Shown here: piece by piece, positions 26,696-35,900 of the stretch
Layout of the letters: every line of letters starts with the position of its first letter
Position numbering within the stretch: the stretch's first letter is position 1
Origin: Bradyrhizobium paxllaeri
GTDB lineage: Bacteria; Pseudomonadota; Alphaproteobacteria; Rhizobiales; Xanthobacteraceae
Length of the DNA: 64,000 bases
Direction: 5' to 3'
Assembly (NCBI RefSeq): GCF_001693515.2
Contig: NZ_CP042968.1
Span: 3,720,001 to 3,784,000 of the forward strand
Translations under genes and position numbers: made by a program
The notes under the pieces: model-generated
What the model was told of the DNA's origin: nothing
Seen by the model: only the letters and a program-made list of their open reading frames with translations
The model's database searches: none

Positions 26696-26937
26696 CGCTT
26701 CCCGAGCTAATGGAGTACATCAAGAATGCGGGCGGGCTCGCCGCTCCGATCTTTGCGGTGCTCTATTGGTTGGAGCGCGATGAGCGCAAGGATGCGCAGC
26801 GGGAATTGCGGGAGATCGCCGAGCAATCGGCAGTCGCGATGAGCGAACTGAAATCGATGGTCGCGCAGCTGGTGACGATCTTCGGTAACCAGTCGCATCC
26901 GCACCACTGGAGACGCGAATGGTCTTCGCGCGGTTAA
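26692..26937 (+). CDS. Small membrane protein, holin- or spanin-like
   Basis: 81 residues: a short N-terminal hydrophobic segment (AGGLAAPIFAVLYWL), then a charged coiled coil (ERDERKDAQRELREIAEQSAVAMSELKSMVAQLV). The layout of one membrane helix plus coiled coil is that of inner-membrane spanin subunits or small class III holins. The start overlaps the endolysin stop. The choice between the two roles is open. Confidence 0.6.
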   Translation: MTLPELMEYIKNAGGLAAPIFAVLYWLERDERKDAQRELREIAEQSAVAMSELKSMVAQLVTIFGNQSHPHHWRREWSSRG

Positions 26938-27140
26938 TCGAGAAGCTGACCGGTCGGCCGCACCGGCACGACAACGCGCAGCTGGTCAAGCAAGCGGCCG
27001 GTGAACTGCGCCGGGATGTCGGCAAGCTGTCGTCAATGCTGCGGCCCTATATGGAGGCTGACGATCCGCTGGTGGCGCTGATGACCGACCTGTTCAACCA
27101 ACGGCAGATGCGAGCCGGCAATGGTCCGCGAGCACAGTGA
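26919..27140 (+). CDS. Small hypothetical protein in the lysis region
   Basis: 73 residues, basic N-terminus (ARLIEKLTGRPHRHDNAQLV) and a helical remainder. No membrane segment or signal peptide. It overlaps the previous gene by 19 bases and the next by 20, in keeping with a tightly packed operon. Function unknown. Confidence 0.5.
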   Translation: MVFARLIEKLTGRPHRHDNAQLVKQAAGELRRDVGKLSSMLRPYMEADDPLVALMTDLFNQRQMRAGNGPRAQ

Positions 27141-27558
27141 GGTGAATTTCTATCTGGAGATGATCAACGGTACGAGCGTGATCTTGATTGCCGTGCTGTT
27201 GGCGTTCTTGGTGACCTATATCAAGGCCGAGTTGCATCGCCGCGATCTCTCCTGGCGCGATCTATTCGACTATCCGGCAGGGTTGAGTTTGGCGCTATCG
27301 ATAACCGTGGCGGCATTCGGCTTTGCGCTCACGCGCGGCAGTCTATGGGTTTGGCGGCAATTCGGCAGCGGTGAGCAGATGTCGGAATGGCAACTCCACC
27401 TTGCTCTGATCGGATCGGCGATCACATCGCTCGGCATTCTCTGGATGATCCGCGTCCTTTCTCGCCCGCGCTTTGGCGATTGGCCTTGGATCGCGGCGGG
27501 AAGTGCCACGCTGCTCTATGCTGCGATAAACGCGGTCGGTCACTATGGGTTCTCATAG
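27121..27558 (+). CDS. Multi-span membrane protein, possible holin
   Basis: 145 residues with four hydrophobic helices (TSVILIAVLLAFLVTYI; GLSLALSITVAAFGFAL; LHLALIGSAITSLGILWMI; WIAAGSATLLYAAINAVGHYG). It is located between the endolysin group and the GH10 gene. Size, topology and location suit a holin or a lysis-timing protein, but the family is not recognised. Confidence 0.55.
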   Translation: MVREHSEVNFYLEMINGTSVILIAVLLAFLVTYIKAELHRRDLSWRDLFDYPAGLSLALSITVAAFGFALTRGSLWVWRQFGSGEQMSEWQLHLALIGSAITSLGILWMIRVLSRPRFGDWPWIAAGSATLLYAAINAVGHYGFS

Positions 27559-27566
27559 GTGCGATC

Positions 27567-28607
27567 ATGGATAGCCTGCATGCAACCGCACAGGCCAACG
27601 GCCTGATATTCGGTGCAGCGGCTGGGCCGCCGCTTCTGACCGATGCTTCGCTCGCCGCGCTCTACCGAGAGCATTGCGGCTTGATCACGACCGACATCGC
27701 GCTGAAATGGGGGACGGTGCGACCGTCGAGCGACATGGCTCCGGTTTGGACGCAAGCCGATGCGTTGCTGGCCTGGGCCGAGGCATCGAACATCAAGGTC
27801 AAGGGTCATACCCTGATCTGGAACGAATACAATCCGGCATGGCTATGGACGAATAGCAGCACAGCGCCGAACTATGGCGCGTTGACCTCGCCGATCAAGG
27901 TCGAGGACGCGAAACGCTGTTTCGACCAGCACATCACCGAGACGGTGGAGCGCTACGCCGGGCGCATCCAGATTTGGGATGTCGTCAACGAAGCGATTGA
28001 GCCGGCGCACAAGCGCAGCGACGGCATGCGCGCCAAGACCTGGATGACGGTATGGGGACCGAAGTATGTCGAGCGTGCCTTCGCGCGGGCGCATGCAGCG
28101 AACCCTTCTGCCAAGCTGTTCCTAAATGAACAGTCGCTCGAACGGTTCAACTATGAGCCGAACCGGGTGAAGTTTCTGGCGCTGGTCGACCGCTTGCTCG
28201 ATGCCGGAATCCCGCTGCATGGCGTCGGCCTCGAAAGTCACCTGATCATGTGGGCGATGGTCAGTCACGAAGGCGTCTTGTGGCTGGTCGACGCGCTGGA
28301 TCGGCGCGGCCTCGACGTGCACATTTCCGAGCTAGACGTCGCACACGCCGGCGCCAGCGGCCAGGCGGTAGCGCTTGGCTCGGACGCTGCAACGATCGAC
28401 GCGGCGGTCGCTGAATTCGTGGCGCCTATGCTCGCCGACGTGATGCAATTCAAATGCGTCAAGGCGCTGCTCACCTGGCAGCTGGTGGACAAGTATTCCT
28501 GGCTCTACAGCCAGCATCCGCGCCCACTTCCTTTCGATAACTCATATCAGCCGAAGCCGCTCGCCTTCGCGATCGAGCGCGCGCTGATCAATGCTGGTCG
28601 GAGGTGA
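27567..28607 (+). CDS. Glycoside hydrolase family 10 (endo-1,4-beta-xylanase type)
   Basis: 346 residues, the full length of a GH10 catalytic barrel. The acid/base Glu is E142 in IWDVVNEAIE, and the nucleophile Glu is E255 in VHISELDV. Also present are KGHTLIWNEYNPAWL (the H-x-x-x-W substrate-site motif) and LTWQLVDKYSWL near the end. GH10 enzymes cut internal beta-1,4 links in xylan and some related glycans. No signal peptide is seen, so release would need lysis or attachment to the virion. It lies inside the lysis module between membrane-protein genes, an unusual place for this family. The ATG chosen follows the previous stop by eight bases. Confidence 0.88.
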   Translation: MDSLHATAQANGLIFGAAAGPPLLTDASLAALYREHCGLITTDIALKWGTVRPSSDMAPVWTQADALLAWAEASNIKVKGHTLIWNEYNPAWLWTNSSTAPNYGALTSPIKVEDAKRCFDQHITETVERYAGRIQIWDVVNEAIEPAHKRSDGMRAKTWMTVWGPKYVERAFARAHAANPSAKLFLNEQSLERFNYEPNRVKFLALVDRLLDAGIPLHGVGLESHLIMWAMVSHEGVLWLVDALDRRGLDVHISELDVAHAGASGQAVALGSDAATIDAAVAEFVAPMLADVMQFKCVKALLTWQLVDKYSWLYSQHPRPLPFDNSYQPKPLAFAIERALINAGRR

Positions 28608-28610
28608 ACC

Positions 28611-29021
28611 ATGAACTTCCTGACGATCGCCGGCATCATCATCTTTGTGATCTGGGCCTATGTGCTCTTCATCCGGCCGAAGCTCGGCGAACGCTTCCCG
28701 GTGCTCTTCGAGAAGGTGAACAGGGCCGAGGCGTACCTGTGGGACAACTCGCGCACGATCCTGGCCGCGCGTCTCTATTGGGTTGGTGGCATCGTGGTCG
28801 CGTTTCACGATCTGATCGCTGCGGCGGGCGCCGATTGGACGCCGATCGTCAACGAGTTCGCGCAATTCCTTCCCGAGAAGTATCGGCCGCTGGCGCTGGC
28901 CGCTTTCCTCTTCGGGTCTGGCATCCTGTTCGAATGGCTGCGCAGGATCACGACCGAGCCGCTGGAAGAGCGCAAAGCCGCCGCGTTCTATTCGGCGCCG
29001 CGACCGCCTGGTGAGGGCTGA
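28611..29021 (+). CDS. Small membrane protein of the lysis region
   Basis: 136 residues with an N-terminal hydrophobic helix (FLTIAGIIIFVIWAYVLFI) and a second near residues 95-115 (PLALAAFLFGSGILFEWL), the rest polar. The stop overlaps the next gene's ATG. It may act in lysis or be the membrane partner of the GH10 enzyme; no motif decides. Confidence 0.55.
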   Translation: MNFLTIAGIIIFVIWAYVLFIRPKLGERFPVLFEKVNRAEAYLWDNSRTILAARLYWVGGIVVAFHDLIAAAGADWTPIVNEFAQFLPEKYRPLALAAFLFGSGILFEWLRRITTEPLEERKAAAFYSAPRPPGEG

Positions 29022-29509
29022 TGATGCTTACTGCGATCTTCTCTCAATTTGGCATGGGCATCGTCAACGGCATCCTCGACAAGGCGCTCGAAGCCTTCAA
29101 GGCTCATGAGCAAAAGCTGATCACCAAAGAGCAACTGGCCACGCAGCTTTACGGCCTGATGCTTGAAGCGGTGAAGGCGATCGAGGTCGCGCACGCCGAG
29201 GCTCTGGTCAAGATGTACACGGCATTCATCGGCGCCGTGCAGACCTCGGTCTTGATGCAGCGCGTTTGGGCAGTGGCGACGCTGTCGCAATTGTTCGTGC
29301 TGGTCTGGCACCAGTTCTTCATCCCGCTGATTGTGCTGATCGTGCGCGAGTACGGCAATGCAGAGTGGCGCTATCCGTCGAGCGGTACCACGGTCGAGTG
29401 GGCCTATCTGTTGCTCGCCGGCCTGCTCGGTCTCGGTGTGATGGGACTGCGCGCCGGCCCTGGCGTCGGATCATTGACGGACCGGCTGAAGGCAATGATC
29501 GGCAAGTGA
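29021..29509 (+). CDS. Holin, three-span type
   Basis: 162 residues. A long helical N-terminus (EQKLITKEQLATQLYGLMLEAVKAIEVAHAEALVK) is followed by membrane helices (VWAVATLSQLFVLVWHQFFIPLIVLIV; WAYLLLAGLLGLGVMGL). The W-R-x-x-A-x-x-x-x like order and late Gly-rich tail resemble the GTA/phage 3TM holin family. Its place as the last lysis gene before a strong terminator supports this. Confidence 0.68.
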   Translation: MMLTAIFSQFGMGIVNGILDKALEAFKAHEQKLITKEQLATQLYGLMLEAVKAIEVAHAEALVKMYTAFIGAVQTSVLMQRVWAVATLSQLFVLVWHQFFIPLIVLIVREYGNAEWRYPSSGTTVEWAYLLLAGLLGLGVMGLRAGPGVGSLTDRLKAMIGK

Positions 29510-29583
29510 AAGGAACAGACCTCGACGAAGAAGAGTTGGCCTAGCGGCCAGCTTTTGCTGGTGTATTCCCTAGAGAAAACTAT

Positions 29584-29610
29584 GCCCCGGCTTCGGCCGG
29601 GGCTTTTTTT
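29584..29610 (+). terminator. Strong intrinsic terminator of the late operon
   Basis: Stem GCCCCGGC / GCCGGGGC with a TTCG tetraloop, followed by seven T. It ends the rightward structural and lysis operon and faces the convergent minus-strand genes. Confidence 0.92.
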
Positions 29611-30002
29611 ATGTTGGGCAGCGCTCGCGGCGCATGCGTTCGGCATCTGCCTCGGTAGCGTCCGAGGTCAGCGGGTCCATTCGTCCCGGTGCATTCGGCG
29701 ATTGATAGGTGACCTCGCCGGTGTCGAAGTTGGTGCAGATGTAACCGGTGCACTCGACGTGTGCGATCACGGTGCTTCGATCCTCGGCCAGTATCTCGCC
29801 GATGAAGCCGCCCTGGAAGTTGACGCTGCCGCGCATGCAGGTGCGCGTGGTGTAGTCGCATTGGAAGTGTGGCCGCGCGCCGAGGCAAATACCGTTCGGC
29901 GAAGCGCTTCTTGTAGGCATTCGGAAACTTCATCACCGGCTCGGCGAGCGCCGGCACGGTCGCGCACAGGACCAGCGCGGTGGCAGCGATCAGCTTGCGC
30001 AT
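29609..30002 (-). pseudogene. Secreted small protein broken by a frameshift
   Basis: The N-terminal part, from the ATG at 30002, is a clean signal peptide (MRKLIAATALVLCATVPALA) followed by EPVMKFPNAYKKRF. After that the frame becomes Arg/His-rich and implausible. The other frame (ending at 29609) reads NGICLGARPHFQCDYTTRTCMRG ... HVECTGYICTNFDTGEVTYQ, a cysteine-containing secreted-type sequence that fits the signal peptide. The switch must occur near 29895-29910. Either a real indel or an assembly error. The function of the intact protein is unknown. Confidence 0.65.
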
Positions 30003-30004
30003 GA

Positions 30005-30424
30005 TCAGGTGTCCTCCTTGACAATGACGCTGGCGACCTGCACAGCGCAGTTGTACACGGCGCGGCGCTTGCCGGCGTCTTTGAGCCTGGCGAGCAGCTT
30101 CAAGAGGTCGATCACCTCGCGGTTCGCGAGGATTGCATCCAGGTCTGACGGCTCGGGTTTGCCGTGCTTCATTTGCGCGCCCTCGAAGAAATAGCCGAAC
30201 GGCTTGTCGAGCGCATCGGCTATCTGTCGCAGCCTTCCCGCGCTCACCCGATTGGTGCCTCTTTCGTACTTCTGCACTTGCTGGAACGACACGCCGAGTT
30301 TCGTTCCGAGATCGGACTGACTGATGTCTGCCGATAGGCGTGCTGCGCGTATGCGCTGGCCGACCAGCGTATCGTCTCCGTTCGCTCGTCTGGCCACTGT
30401 CGTCACCTTTCTCTTCTTTGCCAT
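30005..30424 (-). CDS. XRE-family prophage repressor
   Basis: 139 residues. A lysine/arginine-rich start (MAKKRKVTTVARRAN) precedes a classic HTH (VGQRIRAARLSADISQSDLGTKLGVSFQQVQKYERGTNRVSAGRLRQIADAL). A short C-terminal helical region follows (REVIDLLKLLARLKDAGKRRAVYNCAVQ), without a LexA-type peptidase, so induction would need another signal. GGGGA upstream of the ATG fixes the start. It is divergent from the next genes, as repressors are from early promoters. Confidence 0.85.
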   Translation of the reverse strand: MAKKRKVTTVARRANGDDTLVGQRIRAARLSADISQSDLGTKLGVSFQQVQKYERGTNRVSAGRLRQIADALDKPFGYFFEGAQMKHGKPEPSDLDAILANREVIDLLKLLARLKDAGKRRAVYNCAVQVASVIVKEDT

Positions 30425-30487
30425 TAGTTCCCCGTCTCTTGTGGTTGAATCGGATTTTTCTCGTCTGTGTCTATTTCGTATTTCTGT

Positions 30488-30526
30488 CAAGCGACGCTTG
30501 CAAAGCTTGGAGTTGAAAGTTTATCG
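30488..30526 (+). promoter_or_regulatory. Candidate operator and rightward promoter in the repressor/early divergent region
   Basis: CAAGC-GAC-GCTTG is a perfect inverted repeat (30488-30500). It overlaps a possible promoter, TTGCAA (30498-30503), 17 bases, TTATCG (30521-30526), pointing to the early genes. The repressor gene lies 64 bases to the left. Motif match only. Confidence 0.4.
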
Positions 30527-30563
30527 TTAGCCCATCGCACCCATAAAAAACTAGGGGAACCAC

Positions 30564-31001
30564 ATGCCGAAGCCCGAGGTAAGCAGCAGATTCCGAATGC
30601 ATTTTGAAGTCCAGCGGGATCAGGTCGGTAGCATGTTGGAATTCTTGACCGTCGCCGGCATGCAAAACATCGGGTTCGAACTAGTCACGGATGTGGCCGC
30701 TTTCCGGCAGAATAAGTCGCGGCTCAATGGCGGCGGCGGTCGCCCAAAATTTCGGCAGTCAGGCTTGCGCGTATTGCTGCGCATGCTCGCCAAGGGCAGG
30801 CCGGTCTCGCTTGCACGAATGCAAAAGCGCTTCGAGCAGGATGGTCGCGCGAAGGCGTCCTGCTCTGCGCTGCTCGATGGACTCCTGAAGCAAAATGTCG
30901 TGAAGCGCATCGCGCCTGGCGAATACCAGCTGATCAAGAAAGGCGCCGCGCTGAAGGCGCTGCCCGCTCCCATGAACGGCGGGGGCGCGAAGCATGGGTA
31001 A
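30564..31001 (+). CDS. Hypothetical early phage protein, possible winged-helix
   Basis: 145 residues. The first 60 look like a small alpha/beta domain (MHFEVQRDQVGSMLEFLTVAGMQNIGFELVTDV). From about residue 70 the pattern RVLLRMLAKGRPVSLARMQKRFEQDG...ASCSALLDGLLKQNVVKRIAPGEYQL looks like a winged helix ending in a beta hairpin. A good site (TAGGGGAACC) precedes the ATG. It is the first gene rightward from the candidate promoter and overlaps the next by 8 bases. Confidence 0.6.
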   Translation: MPKPEVSSRFRMHFEVQRDQVGSMLEFLTVAGMQNIGFELVTDVAAFRQNKSRLNGGGGRPKFRQSGLRVLLRMLAKGRPVSLARMQKRFEQDGRAKASCSALLDGLLKQNVVKRIAPGEYQLIKKGAALKALPAPMNGGGAKHG

Positions 31002-31389
31002 GATCGGTCACAATTCGGGAATGCTCTGGCTGCACCGCTCTTACAATAACGTCGACAAAGACCCGGAGATCGATGTGTTCCGCACCAAGTATCAGAAGGA
31101 GCGGATCAAGGAATCCGACCTCGCGGTGCTCGCGGGGCTCTCGCTCTCGACCGTCAAGAACATGTTCGGCGGCAAGACGCGTCGGCCGCATCATGCGACG
31201 TTCGCCAAGATGGCTGGCGCCATGGGCTACAAATATGGCCTGCAGCGCGACGAAGCGCCAAACTACGACCGTGAGATTCCGAAGGCGCGCGAGCAGTTCA
31301 AGCTGCACCGGGCGCTGCTCGCGAAGCGGAAGAATCGCAAGCCCTCGAAGAAAAAGACCAACGGCAAGAGCAACGGAAATGCAAGGTGA
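30994..31389 (+). CDS. HTH DNA-binding protein, Cro-like candidate
   Basis: 131 residues. The N-terminus KIGHNSG is a motif I know from many rhizobial phage proteins. A helix-turn-helix follows: ESDLAVLAGLSLSTVKNMFGGKTRRPHHATFAKMAGAMGY, with the DNA-reading helix at STVKNMF. The tail is basic (KRKNRKPSKKKTNGK). Position next to the divergent repressor suggests a Cro-like or early regulator. Confidence 0.65.
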   Translation: MGKIGHNSGMLWLHRSYNNVDKDPEIDVFRTKYQKERIKESDLAVLAGLSLSTVKNMFGGKTRRPHHATFAKMAGAMGYKYGLQRDEAPNYDREIPKAREQFKLHRALLAKRKNRKPSKKKTNGKSNGNAR

Positions 31390-31760
31390 GTTCCTGATCC
31401 TCACACCGGAAGGCAAGAGACGCGCACGCAGATCACGGCCGAAGCACCGCTCAAAGACCTGCAGCGCGCGGTCGGCGGTTATATCGAGCTTGTGCCAGGC
31501 TTCACCAGCATGGTGATGGAAGATGGCAGCCGCGAGAATGCTTCGTGTTCTGCAATGAGCAGGGCAAGCTCGACGGCTTGCCGTACAACCATCTGGCAAC
31601 CGCCCTATGGGATCGGGCGCTGCGCGCCGAGCGCGGCTCCGGCTTGCTTCAGAATGGGCGCGCGGTTGGCCGCGGGAGCAGTTTCGGCGTCCGTCGCAAG
31701 GCGGTGCGGACCGGCTGGATCGTGCCGCTCACGAAGCCGAAGCCAGCAACCTCTATGGTA
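31379..31760 (+). pseudogene. DUF3846-type protein, broken by at least two frameshifts
   Basis: Three successive frames give pieces of one protein: MQGEFLILTPEGK (from 31379), then LQRAVGGYIELVPGFTSMVMEDG (about 31450-31530), then FCNEQGKLDGLPYNHLATALWDRAL (from about 31545). The order of LQ-x-x-VGGYIELV and C-N-E-x-x-K-L-x-x-L-P-x-N-x-x-A-T is the DUF3846 signature found in phage accessory genes. The third frame then runs on without a stop into the UDG-like gene. Confidence 0.7.
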
Positions 31761-31838
31761 CACTTCTCTAGAGGTCTAGCTCTGCTCTATGATGGGACAC
31801 AGCACTCCCCTCCATGTCACCACTCCTGGAATACTGCG

Positions 31839-32660
31839 ATGATGAACACCTTCCTGGCACTCTCCGATCATGACTTGGAAGGAGAACTGAACAAGCCAAA
31901 TGCGCTCCGTCTTTATCCGCCGCGTGGGGTCAGCGATGCTTATGACATCGAGATCCTTTGGGCTCCGTTTGACTTCGTAAACCGAGACGCCCGGATCGTT
32001 ATCGTTGGAGTAACGCCCGGACCGAACCAAGCGCGACGCAGCTACAAAGCGGTGCGAATGGCCGTCGCCAAAGGAGAAGATCCCCAGGCAGACCTTGAAA
32101 GAATAAAGGCCGAGGCATCATTCCGCGGCGACGTAATCGAACCGAACTTGAAGTCCATATTGGAACATGGTGGCTTGGCCGAAGGCGCTGGCATTGAGGA
32201 CATCGACAATCTTTGGACCAAAGAGGCGTCCAAAGTGCACTTCACGTCAACCATCCGATATCCAACCTTCATCAACGGCGAACTGTTCAACAATCAAATC
32301 GACTCTCTCGAACACCCAGAACTTAGGAAGTACGTGGAAACCTGCCTCGCCGCGGAGCTTGCCAGCGTACCAGCCGATGCCGCCATCGTGGCGCTTGGCC
32401 AAAAAGGCCCGAGAATCGTCCGTCACGCAGCCAAGGCTGCGGGGATCAACCCAAGGCGCGTTGTCGCACTTCCTCATCCGTCGGGCAGCGCGACTGGAGC
32501 AGTACGCGATTTCCTATCGAAGAATAGGACCAGAAGCATCCGCCCCTGCCGCTGTATGCTTTGCGATCGCACCCGTATCCCAAAGGGATGGGATTTATCT
32601 AACCGCTTTCAGATGCACGATCTGACTCACGGAAAGGGTCGCGCAAGAGACGCCAGGTGA
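31839..32660 (+). CDS. Uracil-DNA-glycosylase-superfamily-like protein
   Basis: 273 residues from the first of two adjacent ATGs. Two sites match the UDG fold: IVIVGVTPGPNQA (V-G-x-x-P-G at residues 56-61, the motif 1 position) and VVALPHPSGS (His213 in H-P-S, the motif 2 position). Between them DIDNLWTKEASKVHFTSTIRYPTFINGELF is the central region. The last 40 residues are Arg/Cys-rich and may not belong to the domain. The frame is open upstream into the DUF3846 remnant, so the true start is unsure. Real activity is unproven; it opens the defence-like island. Confidence 0.65.
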   Translation: MMNTFLALSDHDLEGELNKPNALRLYPPRGVSDAYDIEILWAPFDFVNRDARIVIVGVTPGPNQARRSYKAVRMAVAKGEDPQADLERIKAEASFRGDVIEPNLKSILEHGGLAEGAGIEDIDNLWTKEASKVHFTSTIRYPTFINGELFNNQIDSLEHPELRKYVETCLAAELASVPADAAIVALGQKGPRIVRHAAKAAGINPRRVVALPHPSGSATGAVRDFLSKNRTRSIRPCRCMLCDRTRIPKGWDLSNRFQMHDLTHGKGRARDAR

Positions 32661-32931
32661 CGGCCGTCTCGCGGTTAGAGGCCCCGCCGTGATCGCTGGA
32701 AAATGTGCACAGATTTGAGAAATGGCCTCTCGCCGGAAGCCGGAAGCCCTTGTTTTGTTGGCAAAATTAACCAAAAACGGGTAGAGCATTGGCAAGAATC
32801 GCCACCTCTGATAGCCCACTCAAGCACGAGCGAGAAGACAAAAGAATGGATCAAGCCAACATCCGCGGCGTCAAAGTCGAGCTCGGCTCGCGTTCGCATT
32901 CAACACCGCGCAAAAGGAGACAGTCCCCGCG
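32661..32931. promoter_or_regulatory. Upstream region of the hsd operon
   Basis: About 270 bases without a gene. AT-rich tract TTGTTTTGTTGGCAAAATTA near 32750-32770 may hold the operon promoter. AAAGGAG ends about 14 bases before the hsdR ATG, somewhat far, and may be the ribosome binding site. No riboswitch or terminator was recognised. Confidence 0.35.
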
Positions 32932-35900
32932 ATGGCGATGATCGCACCCGAACGCCAACTAGAAGAGGCGCTCGTCACGAAGCTACGGGACCTCAAGTAT
33001 GAATATCGCCCCGATATCCGCGATCGAGCCACGCTTGAAGCAAACTTCAGGGTAAAGTTCGAAGCCCTGAATCGTGTCACACTCACCGATGGCGAGTTCC
33101 AGCGCCTCCTGGACGAGATCGTCACACCGGACGTGTACGGAGCCGCCCGGGCCCTCCGGGACCGCGAAGCGTTCATCCGCGACGACGGCACACCGCTCAA
33201 CTACACCCTCGTCAACATCAAGGACTGGTGCAAGAACGCCTTTGAGGTAGCCAATCAGCTCCGCATCAATACGGACAACAGCCATCACCGCTACGACGTC
33301 ATACTCCTGATCAACGGGGTCCCCGTCGTTCAGATCGAGCTCAAGACGCTTGGGATCAGCCCTCGGCGGGCGATGGAGCAGATCGTCGACTACAAGAACG
33401 ACCCGGGTAACGGATACACTAAGACGCTTCTTTGCTTCGTCCAGCTCTTCATCGTCAGCAACCGCACAGACACGTGGTACTTCGCCAACAACAACGCACG
33501 GCACTTCGCCTTCGACGCGGACGAGCGGTTCCTTCCGATTTACCAGTTCGCGGCCGAGGACAACACGAAGATCACTCACCTTGACGACTTTGCCGATCGG
33601 TTCCTCGCTAAGTGCACGCTTGGCCAGATGATCAGCAAGTACATGGTCCTCATCGCGAGCGAGCAGAAGCTCCTGATGATGCGCGGGTACCAGATCTACG
33701 CCGTCAAGGCCATCGTCGACTGCATCGATCAGAACTGCGGCAACGGGTATATCTGGCACACGACCGGCTCGGGCAAGACGCTCACCTCCTTCAAGGCCTC
33801 GACGCTCCTCAAGACCAACGAGAGCATCCACAAGTGCCTCTTCGTCGTCGACCGCAAGGACCTCGACCGCCAGACCCGTGAGGAGTTCAACCGCTTCCAA
33901 GAGAACTGCGTCGAGGAAAATACCAACACAGCGGCGCTCGTCCGTCGCCTAGAGTCCGACGATTATGCGGACAAGGTCATCGTCACGACCATCCAGAAGC
34001 TCGGGCTCGCCCTCGACGAGAACAGTAAGCACAACAAGCAGAGCATCGCTCAGGGGCGGTCAACGTTCAAGCAGCGGCTCGAGCAGATCCGAGACAAGCG
34101 GATGGTCTTCATCTTCGACGAGTGCCACCGGTCGCAGTTCGGCGAGAACCACAAGGCCATCAAGGAGTTCTTCCCGAACTCCCAGCTCTTCGGCTTCACT
34201 GGCACCCCGATCTTCGAGGACAACGCGACCATTAAGCAGATCGAGGGAGACGTCGCCACTCTTCGAACCACCAAGGACCTCTTCCAGAAAGAGCTCCACG
34301 CCTACACAATTACTCACGCGATCGAGGATCGGAACGTCCTCCGCTTCCACGTCGATTACTACAAGCCCAAGGACGCCCCCGTCCTCAAGCCCGGTCAGTC
34401 GCTCGCCAAGCAGGCGGTCGCCCAGGCCATCCTCGACAAGCACGATGCCGCGACCGCAGGCCGGCGCTTCAACGCGCTGCTGGCTACCGCCTCGATCAAC
34501 GACGCCATCGAGTACTACGAGGTCTTCAAGAAGCTCCAGGCCGAGCGCCAGGCAGCCGACGCAGAGTGCGTCCCTCTCAAGATCGCCGCCGTCTTCTCTC
34601 CGCCTGCGGAGGGCAATAAGGACGTTCAGCAGATCCAGGAGGACCTCCCCCAGGAGAAGGAGGACAACCGGCACGACCCTGAGGGTAAGAAGACCGCGCT
34701 CAAGGCTATCATCGCCGACTACAACCAGCGGTATGGCACGAACCACGACATCAACAACTTCGACCTCTACTACCAGGACGTCCAGCAGCGCATCAAGGAT
34801 CAGCAGTTCCCCAACCGCGACCTGCCTCGCAAGGGCCAGGAAAAGATCGACATCACCATCGTCGTCGACATGCTCCTCACCGGCTTCGACGCCAAGTTCC
34901 TCAACACGCTCTATGTCGACAAGAACCTCAAGCACCACGGCCTGGTCCAGGCCTTCTCTCGTACCAACCGCGTTCTCAACGCGACCAAGCCCTACGGCCA
35001 CGTTCTCGACTTCCGCAACCAGCAGGACAGCGTCGACGCTGCCATCGCTCTCTTCTCCGGTGCGCAAGCTGACCGGGCTCGCGAGATCTGGTTGGTCGAC
35101 AAGTCTCCCGTCGTCATCGACAACTTCAAGCAGGCCGTCGCCGACCTGGGCAAATTCATGCAGTCGCAGGGCCTCGAAGCCAGGCCCGATCAGGTGAACA
35201 ACCTCATGGGCGACGACGCCCGTACCCAGTTCATCAAACGCTTCAAGGAGGTCCAGCGCCTCCAGACCCAGCTTGACCAGTACACCGACCTCACAGACGA
35301 GCAGCGGGAGCAGGTCGAGCAGGCCCTCCCCAAGGAGGACCTCCGCGCCTTCCGCGGCGTCTATCTCGAAACCGCCCAGCGACTGAAAGAGCAGCAAGGC
35401 ACGCCCGGAAAGGGCGGCGAGCCGGCGAACCCCGAGGTCGACCAGCTCGACTTTGAGTTCGTCCTCTTTGCCTCCGCCGTCATCGACTATGACTACATCA
35501 TGAAGCTGATCGCCAAGTACTCGGGTCAGGACCCGAAGAAGCTCACGATCACCCGCGAGCAGCTCATCGGGCTGATCCAGTCCGATGCCAAGTTCCTCGA
35601 CGAGCGGGAGGAGATCACCGAATACGTCCGCTCACTCAAGGAGGGCGAAGGTCTCGACGAGGCCGCGATCCGCGCCGGCTACGAGCAGTTCAAGGCCGAG
35701 AAGCAGGCCAAGCAGATCGCCGATCTCGCTAAGGCCCATGGTCTGCCGACTGCGTCCCTCGTGGCCTTCGTCGACACCATCCTCCAGCGCATGATCTTCG
35801 ACGGCGAGCAGCTCACCGATCTGATGGAGCCGCTCGGCCTCGGCTGGCGTGAACGCCGCGAGCGCGAACTCGCCCTCATGGCTGACCTTGTCCCGCTCCT

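Noticed and set aside
34060..35397. Minus-strand open frame of 445 codons opposite hsdR
   Set aside because: Leu/Val/Glu/Asp-rich shadow caused by the C-ending codons of hsdR.
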